Counted from the stretch's first letter, positions 26,663 to 35,828 are shown. The stretch: DNA of 64,000 nt from Bradyrhizobium sp. LTSP885 (GCF_000938305.1 NZ_JYMT01000041.1:1-64000), one strand, 5' to 3'. A program made the numbers and translations. The notes: a model not told the origin generated them from the sequence alone.

Positions 26663-27814
26663 TCAGCCGAGCACCTGCTCGGCTTCCGCGACCGCGCAGA
26701 GAACATGATAGAACGAGGACGCAGGGATCGTGGCGACCAGCGACTTGCCGTCGCGGTCGAACTGGTCGTACCAGCCGCCGGCTACGGGATGGCTGAGATA
26801 ATGCCGCTCCATGCGCACCAGCGCCGCACGCGCCTCGTCCGCGGCGCCGCTTTCGCCCGCCTCGGCCTGCGCGATCCAGGCCTTTGCGATCTCGGTCTGC
26901 GGCCACAGCCGCCGCGAGTGACGACGGATATTGCCCTCGGCGTCGCCCTCGTCGACCAGGCAGCCGGTGGCCTCGTCGCGATAGCGCAGGGCGGATGCGA
27001 GGAGCTCGCCGCGCTGACGCCCGGTTGGGCATCCCGTGATGCGTTCAAATCCCTTCAGCAGCCAGACCCATTCCGCCTGGTGGCCTGCCTCGACGCTGAC
27101 CGGCAGGATCCTCGACCAGTCCTCCTCGAAATATTCACCGAGCACGCGCGTCTGCTTGTCGAAGAGATTGGCCAGGAACAGCGCGAAGAACTCTCCGGCG
27201 CGGTTCTGGAACGACTGATCGTGGGTGGCGTCGAAACACGCGATCATCGCCTCGAACAGATGCATCTGCGGGTTCTGCCGGCGCGGCATCGAAGGCGGCA
27301 ACCCTTCCTGGAAGCCGCCATGCGGCGAGCGCAGCTGCGTGTCGAGGAACGCCAGCAACGCGTCGATCTCGGCGCGAATTTGAGCGTCGTGGTCGAGCCC
27401 ATGGACGGTCGCCAGCGCCAGCAGCACGAAGGCATGGTCGTAGGTGTCGCGAAGCGGGTCGAGCACGCCGCCTTCAGGCGTCAGCTGATGGACGTAGCCC
27501 GGCCGGCCGTCGGGCGCTTTCGCCTTCGCAAGCAGGTACTCCAGCCCCTTCAGCGCGATCTCGCGGCCTTCCGGGTACCAGCCCAGCTGCGCCGCCTTGG
27601 CGTAGCAGTAGATCTGGCGCGCCTGCACACGCACGCGGCGCGGCGCGGCGCGATCCGGACTGCCGTCCTGATGCAGCCGTTCGATGAAACCGCCGGCCGA
27701 GCCGTCCCAGCCGACGGTGGACCACAGCGGCAGCGCGTGATCGATCATGCGGCGCTTCAATCTTGCGACGACGTCGGCGGCTTCATCCGCCGCGACGTTG
27801 TGTGCTTCAGCCAT
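26663..27814 (-). CDS. N-acylglucosamine 2-epimerase (AGE) family protein
   Basis: This 383-residue alpha/alpha-barrel protein belongs to the AGE family of sugar 2-epimerases and aldose-ketose isomerases (acylglucosamine epimerase, mannose isomerase). Landmarks are QARQIYCYAKAAQLGW, the HQLTPEGG stretch, PQMHLFEAMIACFDAT and the catalytic-His-bearing GHQAEWVWLLKGF. The start at 27814 (MAEAHNV, after GGGAA) fits the family. The frame continues to 28396, but that extension lies opposite the next gene and is not credible. The sugar is unknown; mannose or an N-acyl hexosamine are both possible. Confidence 0.87.
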   Translation of the reverse strand: MAEAHNVAADEAADVVARLKRRMIDHALPLWSTVGWDGSAGGFIERLHQDGSPDRAAPRRVRVQARQIYCYAKAAQLGWYPEGREIALKGLEYLLAKAKAPDGRPGYVHQLTPEGGVLDPLRDTYDHAFVLLALATVHGLDHDAQIRAEIDALLAFLDTQLRSPHGGFQEGLPPSMPRRQNPQMHLFEAMIACFDATHDQSFQNRAGEFFALFLANLFDKQTRVLGEYFEEDWSRILPVSVEAGHQAEWVWLLKGFERITGCPTGRQRGELLASALRYRDEATGCLVDEGDAEGNIRRHSRRLWPQTEIAKAWIAQAEAGESGAADEARAALVRMERHYLSHPVAGGWYDQFDRDGKSLVATIPASSFYHVLCAVAEAEQVLG

Positions 27815-27910
27815 TTTATTCCCTGGAACAGTCCCGATACCGGTGCTCGCCGTCTGATAGCACGCGCGAGGCGGCGCGTAACCCTGTGCAAATCTTCCTA
27901 AGGATCCGCC

Positions 27911-29134
27911 ATGACCGAGCATTACGACGCCCTTGAAACGCGCGATCCGGCCGACCGCGAAGCCGCGCTGTTCGCCCGGCTGCCGGAGCTGCTGCACAAG
28001 GCCATGGAAGCGCCGGCCTATGCCGAGCGGTTGACGGGCACCGATCCTGCCTCCGTCACCAGCCGGGCCGCGCTGGCCCGCCTGCCGGTGCTGCGCAAGT
28101 CGGAACTCCCAGCCCTGCACAAGGCCGCCCCGCCCTTTGGCGGCTTCGTGACCGAACGGCCGGGTTCGTTCGCCCGCCTGTTCACCTCGCCCGGGCCGAT
28201 CTTCGAGCCCGAGGGCCGCCAGGCCGATCCCTGGCGGGGGGCGCGGGCGCTGTTTGCGGCGGGCTTTCGCCCCGGCGACGTGGTGCTGAACACCTTCAGC
28301 TATCACCTCACTCCCGGAGGCTTCATTTTCGACGCCTCGGCGCGTGCGCTCGGCTGCGCCGTGATCCCGGCCGGCCCGGGCAATACCGAGCAGCAATTCG
28401 AGCTGATCGAGGCCTATCGCCCGATCGGCTATAGCGGCACACCGGATTTCCTGAAGATCCTGCTCGACACCGCGGCGAATGCCGGGCGCGACGTCTCCTC
28501 GATCAAGCGCGCGCTGGTGTCGGGTGCCGCGTTCCCGAAATCGTTGCAGGAGGAGATGAAGTCACGCGGCATCGAGGCCTATCAGGCCTTCGGCACCGCC
28601 GACCTCGGCATGATCGCATTCGAGACCGCCTCACGCGAGGGCATGACGGTCAACGAGGATCTGATCATGGAAATCGTCAAACCCGGCACCGGCGATCCGG
28701 TCGTTGCGGGCGACGTCGGCGAGATCGTGGTGACCTCGCTCGATCCGCATCATCCCTGGATCCGCCTGGCGCTCGGCGACCTCACTGCGGCGCTGCCGGG
28801 CAACAGCCCATGCGGCCGCACCAACATGCGCATCAAGGGCTGGATGGGTCGCGCCGACCAGACCACCAAGGTCAAGGGCATGTTCGTCCGTCCCGAACAG
28901 ATCGCCGAGATCGGCAAGCGTCATCCCGAGCTCGGGCGGCTGCGCCTCGTCGTGACGCGCGCGGGCGAGACCGATCTGATGACGCTGAAGGCGGAAACCG
29001 CGTCGGCCGGCGATCCGCTACGCGACACCGTCGCCGCGAGCCTGCGCGCGGTGACCAAGCTGGGCGGCAATGTCGAGCTGGTTGGCACAGGCGCGCTGCC
29101 AAACGACGGCAAGGTGATCGCGGACGAGCGGTGA
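27911..29134 (+). CDS. PaaK-like phenylacetate-CoA ligase family protein
   Basis: This 407-residue adenylate-forming enzyme resembles phenylacetate-CoA ligases. The N-terminal segment (LLHKAMEAPAYAERL, RLPVLRKSELP) matches the PaaK opening. The ATP/carboxylate region is weaker than in classic PaaK: LFTSPGPIFEP replaces the Ser/Thr/Gly-rich loop. YQAFGTADLGMIAFE and GRADQTTKVKGMFVRPEQI follow. A TAAGGA site six bases upstream supports ATG 27911. It is divergent from the AGE gene and close to the second Liv operon, so activation of an imported aromatic acid is possible. Confidence 0.82.
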   Translation: MTEHYDALETRDPADREAALFARLPELLHKAMEAPAYAERLTGTDPASVTSRAALARLPVLRKSELPALHKAAPPFGGFVTERPGSFARLFTSPGPIFEPEGRQADPWRGARALFAAGFRPGDVVLNTFSYHLTPGGFIFDASARALGCAVIPAGPGNTEQQFELIEAYRPIGYSGTPDFLKILLDTAANAGRDVSSIKRALVSGAAFPKSLQEEMKSRGIEAYQAFGTADLGMIAFETASREGMTVNEDLIMEIVKPGTGDPVVAGDVGEIVVTSLDPHHPWIRLALGDLTAALPGNSPCGRTNMRIKGWMGRADQTTKVKGMFVRPEQIAEIGKRHPELGRLRLVVTRAGETDLMTLKAETASAGDPLRDTVAASLRAVTKLGGNVELVGTGALPNDGKVIADER

Positions 29135-29222
29135 GCGATGTGATCTGAAGAGCTTCTGCTTATTCATCTTGATCCATCGGAATGCGGCAGAGTAACCTCC
29201 GCGCGCTTTGAACTGGGTTGGC

Positions 29223-30380
29223 ATGAACGCAGAAAAACGAATACCGGAACTCGACGGACTGCGCGGCTGCGCTATCCTCCTGGTCACTGTCTGGCACTCG
29301 GTGATGCTGATCGACCCTTCAAAGGGAGCAATCAACTATTTGATCTGGCGGTTCTCGATCTTCGGCCAGTCCGGGGTTGACCTTTTCTTCGTCCTGTCGG
29401 GATTCCTGATCGTCGGGATTCTCAGCGATCACAAGGAGAGCGAGGCTTACTTTTCTACGTTCTATGCCCGTCGAGCCCTCCGTATCCTGCCGCCCTACCT
29501 CATCCTGATCATTGGCTTCTACCTGCTCACAAGGCTCCTTGGCACCGGCTATTACATCGGCGCGCGAGTTCCACTATGGGCCTTGCTGACGTTCATTCAG
29601 AACTGGTTCTTCGTGTCGACCCAGGGAACCGAGCCGGCTGCCATCACCGGCACGTGGTCGCTGGCCATCGAAGAGCAGTTCTACCTCGTTATCCCTGCAC
29701 TCGTTTGGTGCGTTCCACGTCGATATCTGCTGTCCATTCTGCTTGCGATCTGCTTGGCCTCCGCTTGTGCGCGGGCGGTCTATTTCTGGTCGTTTCCGAC
29801 GGATTTCTATGGGCCCTATGTCATGACGCCGCTGCGGCTCGACGGTCTTGCCATCGGAGGGGCGATCGCCGTTGCCTACAGGAATGACGCGATCCGGGCC
29901 GGGATTTTCGCCCATATCAAAACGATCCGATCGGCGTGCTTGCTGTTGCTGTCGATCGCGCCCTTCTATGCGTGGTCGCTTCGATCTGCATCCGGCCATC
30001 AAGTGCTCTACTATGTCGGCCATCTCTATCTGTCCTTGATGTACGGCCTCATCCTGATCCTGGCGACACGCCCCGGAGATAGCGCAACGAAATCTGCTCT
30101 GCGCTCCAATGTCCTGAAGTTTTTTGGACTGATCAGTTATTCGCTCTACCTGTTTCACACGCCCGCCAAGGGCCTCGTCTTCTACTTGTTCTATGGCGCA
30201 CCCGAACGATTGCAGACAATGTCCGATGCGCTGCTCATGGCTGTCTCGGCCGCAGTGGCCATTGCCTTCTGCATGGGACTTTACCGGTTCGTCGAACGAC
30301 CTGCTCAGCTCCGTGGCCGGACATTCAGCTACAATTCAAATGCGCAAGATTCCGACTCAATCGCAGTACAGAGACGCTAG
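29223..30380 (+). CDS. Acyltransferase-3 family membrane protein
   Basis: This 385-residue integral membrane protein of the OafA/ExoZ type transfers acetyl or other acyl groups to surface sugars. The N-terminal RIPELDGLRGCAILLVTVWHS holds the family Arg and His, and VDLFFVLSGFLIVGIL follows. About ten hydrophobic spans continue to residue 360. The GTWSLAIEEQFYL motif (SxEExFY) is present. ATG 29223 was chosen; a TTG at 29208 is in frame. It begins the polysaccharide locus and is probably the O-acetylase of a repeat unit. Its codons are less GC-biased than those of the metabolic genes upstream. Confidence 0.9.
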   Translation: MNAEKRIPELDGLRGCAILLVTVWHSVMLIDPSKGAINYLIWRFSIFGQSGVDLFFVLSGFLIVGILSDHKESEAYFSTFYARRALRILPPYLILIIGFYLLTRLLGTGYYIGARVPLWALLTFIQNWFFVSTQGTEPAAITGTWSLAIEEQFYLVIPALVWCVPRRYLLSILLAICLASACARAVYFWSFPTDFYGPYVMTPLRLDGLAIGGAIAVAYRNDAIRAGIFAHIKTIRSACLLLLSIAPFYAWSLRSASGHQVLYYVGHLYLSLMYGLILILATRPGDSATKSALRSNVLKFFGLISYSLYLFHTPAKGLVFYLFYGAPERLQTMSDALLMAVSAAVAIAFCMGLYRFVERPAQLRGRTFSYNSNAQDSDSIAVQRR

Positions 30381-30386
30381 AGCCGC

Positions 30387-30413
30387 TTCCGTTCCGATGG
30401 AATCGGAGCGGAA
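30387..30413. terminator. Stem-loop after the acyltransferase gene
   Basis: TTCCGTTCCGAT (30387-30398) pairs with ATCGGAGCGGAA (30402-30413) with one mismatch around a three-base loop, seven bases after the acyltransferase stop. There is no U-run, so it may be a repeat-type transcript end shared with the convergent gene rather than a classical terminator. Confidence 0.5.
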
Positions 30414-30460
30414 TTGATTCACGAGAGCCAACGACCTGCCTCGGTCAATGTGGCGCAGGC

Positions 30461-30910
30461 CTACTGAGATTGGTCGGTTGGGTCATTGGGCAAAACCGCC
30501 CAGTAGGTCCGGCTGTTCGAGTTTGGGTCACTGTTGTCGCTGGCGGAGAACACCACACCACCGCGCCAGTGCGAATATCGCCCGGCTCCCTGCTTCGAAA
30601 TCGCCTCGAACGTATTGTGGCCAGGTCCGAGCGGTACGGTATCTTCGTAGATCACAATCGGAGAGTGCTGTGGTTTTGCCGTCTCGGGGTCGGCCCAATT
30701 CGAGAGGCGATCCAGCGCCGGCTGATGACTGATCGTCGCGTGTTGATAGACCTCAAACGGCTTGACCAGCTGGACCACGATCTTGCCCTTGGGAATAACG
30801 TCAACGTATCTCTGCTTCACCCACGCTGCGGCAGGGAAGTAGAGGACAAACAACGCAACAATAGCAACACCAAGCCGGGTCATCGACGCACGACCATAGT
30901 TTGACCACAT
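30461..30910 (-). CDS. Small membrane-anchored protein of unknown function
   Basis: This 149-residue protein has one N-terminal membrane helix (LGVAIVALFVLYFPAAAWV) and a periplasmic domain of about 110 residues. That domain contains IPKGKIVVQLVKPFEVYQHA, HSPIVIYEDTVPLGPGHNTF and YSHWRGGVVFSASDNSDPN, and ends near TYWAVLPNDPTDQSQ. No known domain is recognised. The start is uncertain: ATG 30910 has GGAAG ten bases upstream, and ATG 30883 gives a shorter form starting MTRLGV. The frame is open to 31285, but that part has no coding character. It lies convergent to the acyltransferase within a group of surface genes, so an envelope role is likely. Confidence 0.6.
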   Translation of the reverse strand: MWSNYGRASMTRLGVAIVALFVLYFPAAAWVKQRYVDVIPKGKIVVQLVKPFEVYQHATISHQPALDRLSNWADPETAKPQHSPIVIYEDTVPLGPGHNTFEAISKQGAGRYSHWRGGVVFSASDNSDPNSNSRTYWAVLPNDPTDQSQ

Positions 30911-31357
30911 TCGTTCCGTGCTTCCACCGGCGAGGCGCCTCAGTTTCCAGAAATTTCGGTTCCGGAATGCTAGCATGGCCAAGCGCGTTTCGTTAAGGGC
31001 CGACGTCCGAGCGGATGCCACCAGCGGCGCTCGCAGCGACCGCTCCATCGGGCTTGACAACGCCCCAGCCCTCCAACGACCAGCCGCTCGACATTCATGC
31101 GGCAGCGAAATACTGCCACCGGTTCCATGGCTCCAGCTACCGAATGTGGCACGCGGCAGCACGGGTCTATTCGCGCGCGCACTTTGGCGATATCGCATCA
31201 CCCCCGATTGTTTCCATATATTGCTACTCAAAAGTGTGTTGCATGCAGCTCCTCCGAACCATGCGCTGCCGCCCAACATTGACATTGTTTAATTTGTCCC
31301 ACGTCCCCGCTTACGTCCTACTGGCATTCCACCTCGATCACGCGACTGAGTTGAGCA
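30911..31357. other. Gene-free stretch between small membrane protein and Sel1-repeat gene
   Basis: Nothing coding is supported in these 447 bases. Short frames exist on both strands, but their translations are low in hydrophobic structure and rich in Arg/Ala/Ser. The region separates two divergent genes and should hold both promoters. The part near 31190-31290 is A/T-richer than average. No clear dyad was found. Confidence 0.45.
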
Positions 31358-32656
31358 ATGAAACGCCTGCTGTTCGCTTCGGCCTTTGCGCTGACGACAA
31401 TGTCCGCGCACGCGGAGTCCAGCTATGTCTTCGACATGAAGATCGGGCTGGCGCCCTGGGCGTCCTGGATGCCGGTTGAACGGACGCCGGACGGCGTGCA
31501 GATGACGTTGCCGGGGACGATCGACGCCAATCATATGGACGGCATCGGTCCATTGTGGCTGCTCGCACACCTTCGCGTCACCGCCATCGGGGGACCAGGA
31601 ATTGTCGATTTCGACCAGTCCGAGCTCACGATCCGCTTCCGCGCTCACAATCTCCAGTTACACGGCGCGCGAATCCTTTGGTGGCTCACCCGGCAACTGC
31701 CGCTGGCAGAAACCGATCCAAAATTTCCGTGGCAGGAGACGAACTGGGCCCTGACCTGCTGTGATCTCAGTTCAAAGCTGGGCGAAGATTGGCAAACCAT
31801 TACCGTGAAGATGGACAAAGATCCGTCTCACTGGACTTACGCCGGCACAAACCTCATGCACCTCGGCGACTGGGGCAACCGATATGTGGAATATCCACTC
31901 GAGAAGGTGCTGAACGACAGCGTCGGGAGCCTGCATCTTGCGATTGTCGGCACCAACGCAACCGATCCGCCCAGCGGGAAGATCGAGATCAGCAGCATAT
32001 CGCTCCGCACCCTGGAGCCCGCACGTCGCGTGCAGATGATCGGCATCATCCCGCTGATCGCGCAACAGAAATGGGATGAGGCGCGATGGCACCTCGAACG
32101 GCTGATGCCGAGCGATGACCCCGAGGTCAATTTTGAACTCGGCCACATCCTGGCATTGGGGTTGGGCGGCGCCCAAGACTATCATGGGGCGGCCGACTGT
32201 CTGCAGAAGGCCACCTCACTGCCCGAGGCGCGGCTCGAACTGGCGAAGCTCTATCTCTATGGGCTCGGCGTTCCCAGGGACCAATCGAAGGCCGTTCAAC
32301 TCATGGAGACAGAATCGACGGCCGTCATCCCGGAAGCCGGCTACACGTTGGGCTTGGCGTATAGCCATGGCATCGGCGTCGAACGGAACGAGGCGAAGGC
32401 GATCTCGCTGTTTCAGTACGCGGCAGAGCACGGTCATGCTCACGCAATGCACGAGTTGGCACGGCGATTGAGCGACACCGATCCCGCAAAGGCCTATTAT
32501 TGGTACAGGCTTGCGCGCGATCGTCTTCCGCCGGGATTGGTTGGCGCGCAAAGCGATATGCTCGACTGGAACATCAGAAGGCTGTCAGCGGCTCTCTCGT
32601 CTCCTTCGATCATGCTTGAAGATCTGGAGATCGAGCATTTCCACCCGATCCCCTGA
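31358..32656 (+). CDS. Secreted Sel1-repeat protein with N-terminal beta domain
   Basis: This 432-residue protein has a signal peptide (MKRLLFASAFALTTMSAHA). Residues about 20-220 look like a beta-sandwich of a carbohydrate-binding type (FDMKIGLAPWASWMPV, LTIRFRAHNLQLHGARILWW, LHLAIVGTNATDPPSGKIEI). Helical Sel1/TPR-like repeats follow from about 235 to 400, including ARLELAKLYLYGLGVPRDQSKAV and AGYTLGLAYSHGIGVERNEAKAI. Sel1 repeats usually bind proteins; a sugar-binding head plus repeats suits a periplasmic scaffold for polysaccharide assembly. That role is inference. Confidence 0.78.
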   Translation: MKRLLFASAFALTTMSAHAESSYVFDMKIGLAPWASWMPVERTPDGVQMTLPGTIDANHMDGIGPLWLLAHLRVTAIGGPGIVDFDQSELTIRFRAHNLQLHGARILWWLTRQLPLAETDPKFPWQETNWALTCCDLSSKLGEDWQTITVKMDKDPSHWTYAGTNLMHLGDWGNRYVEYPLEKVLNDSVGSLHLAIVGTNATDPPSGKIEISSISLRTLEPARRVQMIGIIPLIAQQKWDEARWHLERLMPSDDPEVNFELGHILALGLGGAQDYHGAADCLQKATSLPEARLELAKLYLYGLGVPRDQSKAVQLMETESTAVIPEAGYTLGLAYSHGIGVERNEAKAISLFQYAAEHGHAHAMHELARRLSDTDPAKAYYWYRLARDRLPPGLVGAQSDMLDWNIRRLSAALSSPSIMLEDLEIEHFHPIP

Positions 32657-32811
32657 CGGGTAGCACGACCGGCTGGGAGCACGCGGGGTCCCCGTCTCGC
32701 AAACAGCTCACACCGGTGTTCGGGAAATGGCGACGGCTTTGCGGCGCGTTGCGTTGTGCTATTGAATGGCGGCAGAAGCCGCCTTCACGCGAACAAACGC
32801 ACGATGCTCTC

Positions 32812-33342
32812 ATGACCAGTTCTCTCATTGACCAGGCAAAGAGACCGGCCGTCTTCTTCGATCGGGATGGCGTTCTCAACAGGGACATCGGCTATCTCTT
32901 CGAAAGCAGCAGGCTGGTCTGGATCGACGGGGCACGCGAGGCGGTCAAGGCCGTCAATGATATTGGCTACTTTGCGTTTGTCGTGACCAACCAGTCAGGG
33001 GTAGCGAGAGGCCTCTACGAAGAGGCGCAGGTCCAGGAACTGCACCGCTGGATGGCGGATGAGCTTGCCAGGATCGGCGCCCGTATCGACGCCTTCGAGT
33101 ACTGCCCGTTCCACCCGGAAGGAACCATCGAGCGGTATCGGCAGGTGAGCGATCGACGCAAACCCTCGCCGGGCATGATCAACGACCTCCTGGAACGCTT
33201 TCCGGTCGATATCCAAAGAAGCTTTCTGATTGGCGATCAGCCGACCGACCTCGAGGCAGCACGCGCGGCCGGTTTGAAAGCCTATCTGTTTTCAGGGCAT
33301 AATCTGGAACTATTTCTGAAACCTCTGCTGCCGATCAGCTGA
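32812..33342 (+). CDS. HAD-family phosphatase, GmhB-like
   Basis: This 176-residue HAD hydrolase is like D,D-heptose 1,7-bisphosphate phosphatase. The nucleophile motif is FFDRDGVLNRD with Asp17 and Asp19; VVTNQSGVARG carries motif II Thr/Ser, RKPSPGM motif III and FLIGDQPTDLEAA motif IV. GmhB proteins hold zinc with a CxH...CxC set. Here Cys98 and His101 remain, but the second pair is replaced by Ser113-Asp114-Arg115. The ATG at 32812 gives the normal length. It may act in making GDP-heptose or on another sugar bisphosphate of this locus; no other heptose gene is present. Confidence 0.82.
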   Translation: MTSSLIDQAKRPAVFFDRDGVLNRDIGYLFESSRLVWIDGAREAVKAVNDIGYFAFVVTNQSGVARGLYEEAQVQELHRWMADELARIGARIDAFEYCPFHPEGTIERYRQVSDRRKPSPGMINDLLERFPVDIQRSFLIGDQPTDLEAARAAGLKAYLFSGHNLELFLKPLLPIS

Positions 33343-33489
33343 AACCGGCCAATGCTGCGGGAGATCGTCGGAGCGGTCACCACGCCCGGTGAGACGCCAA
33401 GACGCTTGAGCAAGGTGCTTGAGGACGGTATCGCGATCACATACAGAGCGGGTCTTCAGGTTATAGCCCAACGAAAGCATTTTACCGCG

Positions 33490-34734
33490 ATGCCGTCCGA
33501 GCCCAGGCAAGAAGCGCCAACCCATCGGGAGACGTTTAAAAGGATCCTTTTCGCCACCCAGTTCTATCCGCCGGACTCCAGCACGACGGCAACGTATCTG
33601 GGCAAGATCGCCGACGCCTTCGCTGATGATGCGGAGGTTGTCGTCCTGTCCGCCACCAAGCACTCTGCGTCCCCGGCAAATGGCGTGCGCGCAAATCCGT
33701 TCGTGATCGAGCTGAACAGTCTTCAGGCAGGAAAGCACGCCGTCATCTGGCGTGCCCTGGCCGTCGTCGCTCTCGCCGCCTCCATGTTCTATTCCGTGCT
33801 GAGAAAGGCCCGCAAGGACGACCTCGTATTCTGCGTGACGACGCCATTTACGCTGCCTTATGCAGTCGTGCTCGCTGCCAAATTACGGGGCGCCGCAACC
33901 GCCCTGCTGATCTACGACCTGTACCCTGAGGCGCTCGAAGCAGCCGGCTTCATCAGTTCGAAATCCCCGCTCAACAAGCTCTTGCGCCTGCTGAACGGCA
34001 TCATGTTCAGGGCGCTTGATAGCATCGTGGTCGTCGGTCGCGACGTCCCTCCGCTTCTCACGAAATACCGGAGCGTCGGCCCGGAGAAGATTCACTTCAT
34101 CCCGAACTGGACGTTTCTGCCGATCGGCTATCGAGACCTGGCTCCAACAAACCCATTCCGGCCACGCGACAGCGCGCATCTGGTCGTCGGATTGTCGGGC
34201 AATCTCGGGTTCACCCACGATCCCGGCACGGTTTTCGAAGCGGCCAGGATGCTCCGAAGCGAAGCGGGCATTCACTTCCTGCTCTCGGGCTGGGGCGTCG
34301 GCTGGAAACAGCTCAGGGATCTTCAGGCCACGGAAAAACTGCCCAACGTCACGCTGCTCGACCCCGTTCCAGCCGAGCATCTCATCGACTTCCTGTCCGC
34401 CGCTGATGTCTGGACCATCCCGTATCGCCGCAACATGGCCGGCGTGTCGATTCCCAGCCGTCTCTACAATCTGCTGGCGGTAGGACGCGCTGTCATCACA
34501 GGCACGGACGATCGTTCCGAAGCGGCGATCGAAGTTCTCGGCGAAAAAATCGGCTGGGTTGTCCCCCCTGAGGATCCTGCACGCCTCGCCGAGGCGATCC
34601 GCGCTGCCGCAGCCGACCTGAGCGAGGTCGCACGAATGGGCCAGCTAGCGGCGGTAGCCGCCCAGAAATTCACCGAGGAAGCGGCGCTGGCCCGTTACCG
34701 CGACGTCGTCGTGCAAATCAGGGCTAAGAGCTAG
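33490..34734 (+). CDS. Glycosyltransferase family 4 (WcaI/WbuB-like)
   Basis: This 414-residue GT-B glycosyltransferase opens with RILFATQFYPPDSSTTATYL, a typical WcaI/WbuB N terminus, and has an internal hydrophobic patch (WRALAVVALAASMFYSVL). The C-terminal nucleotide-sugar half has GLSGNLGFTHDPGTVFEAA, ADVWTIPYRRNMAGVSIPSRLYNLLAVGRAVI and GDD-like GTDDRSEAAIEVL. The frame is open from 33352; ATG 33490 matches the family start better. It probably adds a sugar to the lipid-linked repeat unit. It converges with the WbpE-like gene, with stops overlapping by four bases. Confidence 0.85.
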   Translation: MPSEPRQEAPTHRETFKRILFATQFYPPDSSTTATYLGKIADAFADDAEVVVLSATKHSASPANGVRANPFVIELNSLQAGKHAVIWRALAVVALAASMFYSVLRKARKDDLVFCVTTPFTLPYAVVLAAKLRGAATALLIYDLYPEALEAAGFISSKSPLNKLLRLLNGIMFRALDSIVVVGRDVPPLLTKYRSVGPEKIHFIPNWTFLPIGYRDLAPTNPFRPRDSAHLVVGLSGNLGFTHDPGTVFEAARMLRSEAGIHFLLSGWGVGWKQLRDLQATEKLPNVTLLDPVPAEHLIDFLSAADVWTIPYRRNMAGVSIPSRLYNLLAVGRAVITGTDDRSEAAIEVLGEKIGWVVPPEDPARLAEAIRAAAADLSEVARMGQLAAVAAQKFTEEAALARYRDVVVQIRAKS

Positions 34735-35828
34735 AATTTTCGAACCAGCTCGATCACTTCGTCCTGCTGCTCGCGCGTGATCTCCGCAAACATCGGCAGC
34801 GACAGAATCTGTCCCTGGTCGCGATGCGCATTCGGGAACTGCTCCGCACGATGGCCGAAGCGCGCATAGGCCGCGAGGAACGGCAGCGCGGTCGGATAGT
34901 TGATCGCCGTCTGCACGCCGTTGGCATTGAGGTGCGCCGCCAAGGCGTCGCGGCGCGGATGCCTGATCGTGTAGAGATGATAGACGTGGCTGCGCGCGGG
35001 CGCGAGCTCCGGCACCACCACGTCCTCGATCTGGTTGAGCCCGGCGTCATAGACTTTCGCGGCATCCTGCCGCGCTTCGGTCCAGGCGGCGAGACGCGGC
35101 AGCTTGGCCGACAGGATGGCGGCCTGCATGCCGTCGAGCCGGCTGTTGACGCCTTCGATATGGTGCTGGTGCTTCACCAGCCCGCCGTGGCGCGCCAGCA
35201 TGGTCATATGCTCGGCAAGATCGGCATCGTTGGTGACGACCGCACCGGCGTCACCCATCGCACCGAGATTCTTGCCGGGATAGAATGAATAGGTCGCGGC
35301 TTCACCGAACGTCCCGACCATGCGGCCCTTGTAGCGCGCGAGGTGCGCCTGGGCGCAATCCTCGATCACCCAGAGCTTGTGCTTCTTTGCGATCGCCATG
35401 ATCGCGTCCATATCGGCCGGCTGGCCGTAGAGATGGACTGGAATGATGCCGACCGTACGCGGCGTAATCGCGGCCTCGATTGCCGCCGGGTCGATCGTGA
35501 ACGTCGCACCGTCGGTATCGCAGAACACGACGGTGGCGCCGGAATGGGTGATCATCGCCGAGGTCGATATCCAGGAATGCGCGGTGGTGATCACCTCGTC
35601 GCCCGGCTTGACCTTCAGCGCCGCCATGGCGAGATAAAGCGCGTCGGTGCCGTTGGCACAGGAGACGCAATGCGCGACCTCGGCAGCCGCGGCGAACTCG
35701 CGTTCGAAGGCATCGACATAGCTGCCGCGAATGAAGGCGTTGTCGCGGATGACGCCGGCGATCGCACTATCGATCTCGCCCTTGATGGTCTGGTACTGCA
35801 ACTGGAGGTCGGCAAAAGGCACCGGCAT
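34731..35828 (-). CDS. DegT/DnrJ/EryC1 aminotransferase (WbpE-like)
   Basis: This 365-residue PLP enzyme transfers an amino group from glutamate to a keto-sugar nucleotide. The PLP lysine is Lys186 in SFYPGKNLGAMGDAG. VIEDCAQAHLARYKG precedes it, and the N terminus VPFADLQLQYQTIKGEID is typical of WbpE/DegT. The start at 35828 excludes an upstream extension that lies in the acetyltransferase gene. With the acetyltransferase 11 bases upstream and the dehydrogenase before it, it forms a WbpB-D-E-like set. That set makes 2,3-diamino-2,3-dideoxy sugars such as UDP-GlcNAc(3NAc)A in Pseudomonas. Confidence 0.88.
   Translation of the reverse strand: MPVPFADLQLQYQTIKGEIDSAIAGVIRDNAFIRGSYVDAFEREFAAAAEVAHCVSCANGTDALYLAMAALKVKPGDEVITTAHSWISTSAMITHSGATVVFCDTDGATFTIDPAAIEAAITPRTVGIIPVHLYGQPADMDAIMAIAKKHKLWVIEDCAQAHLARYKGRMVGTFGEAATYSFYPGKNLGAMGDAGAVVTNDADLAEHMTMLARHGGLVKHQHHIEGVNSRLDGMQAAILSAKLPRLAAWTEARQDAAKVYDAGLNQIEDVVVPELAPARSHVYHLYTIRHPRRDALAAHLNANGVQTAINYPTALPFLAAYARFGHRAEQFPNAHRDQGQILSLPMFAEITREQQDEVIELVRKF

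Noticed and set aside
31015-31479. Possible small plus-strand gene before the Sel1-repeat gene
   Set aside because: It has no ribosome site and irregular composition, and it overlaps the start and signal peptide of the Sel1-repeat gene.
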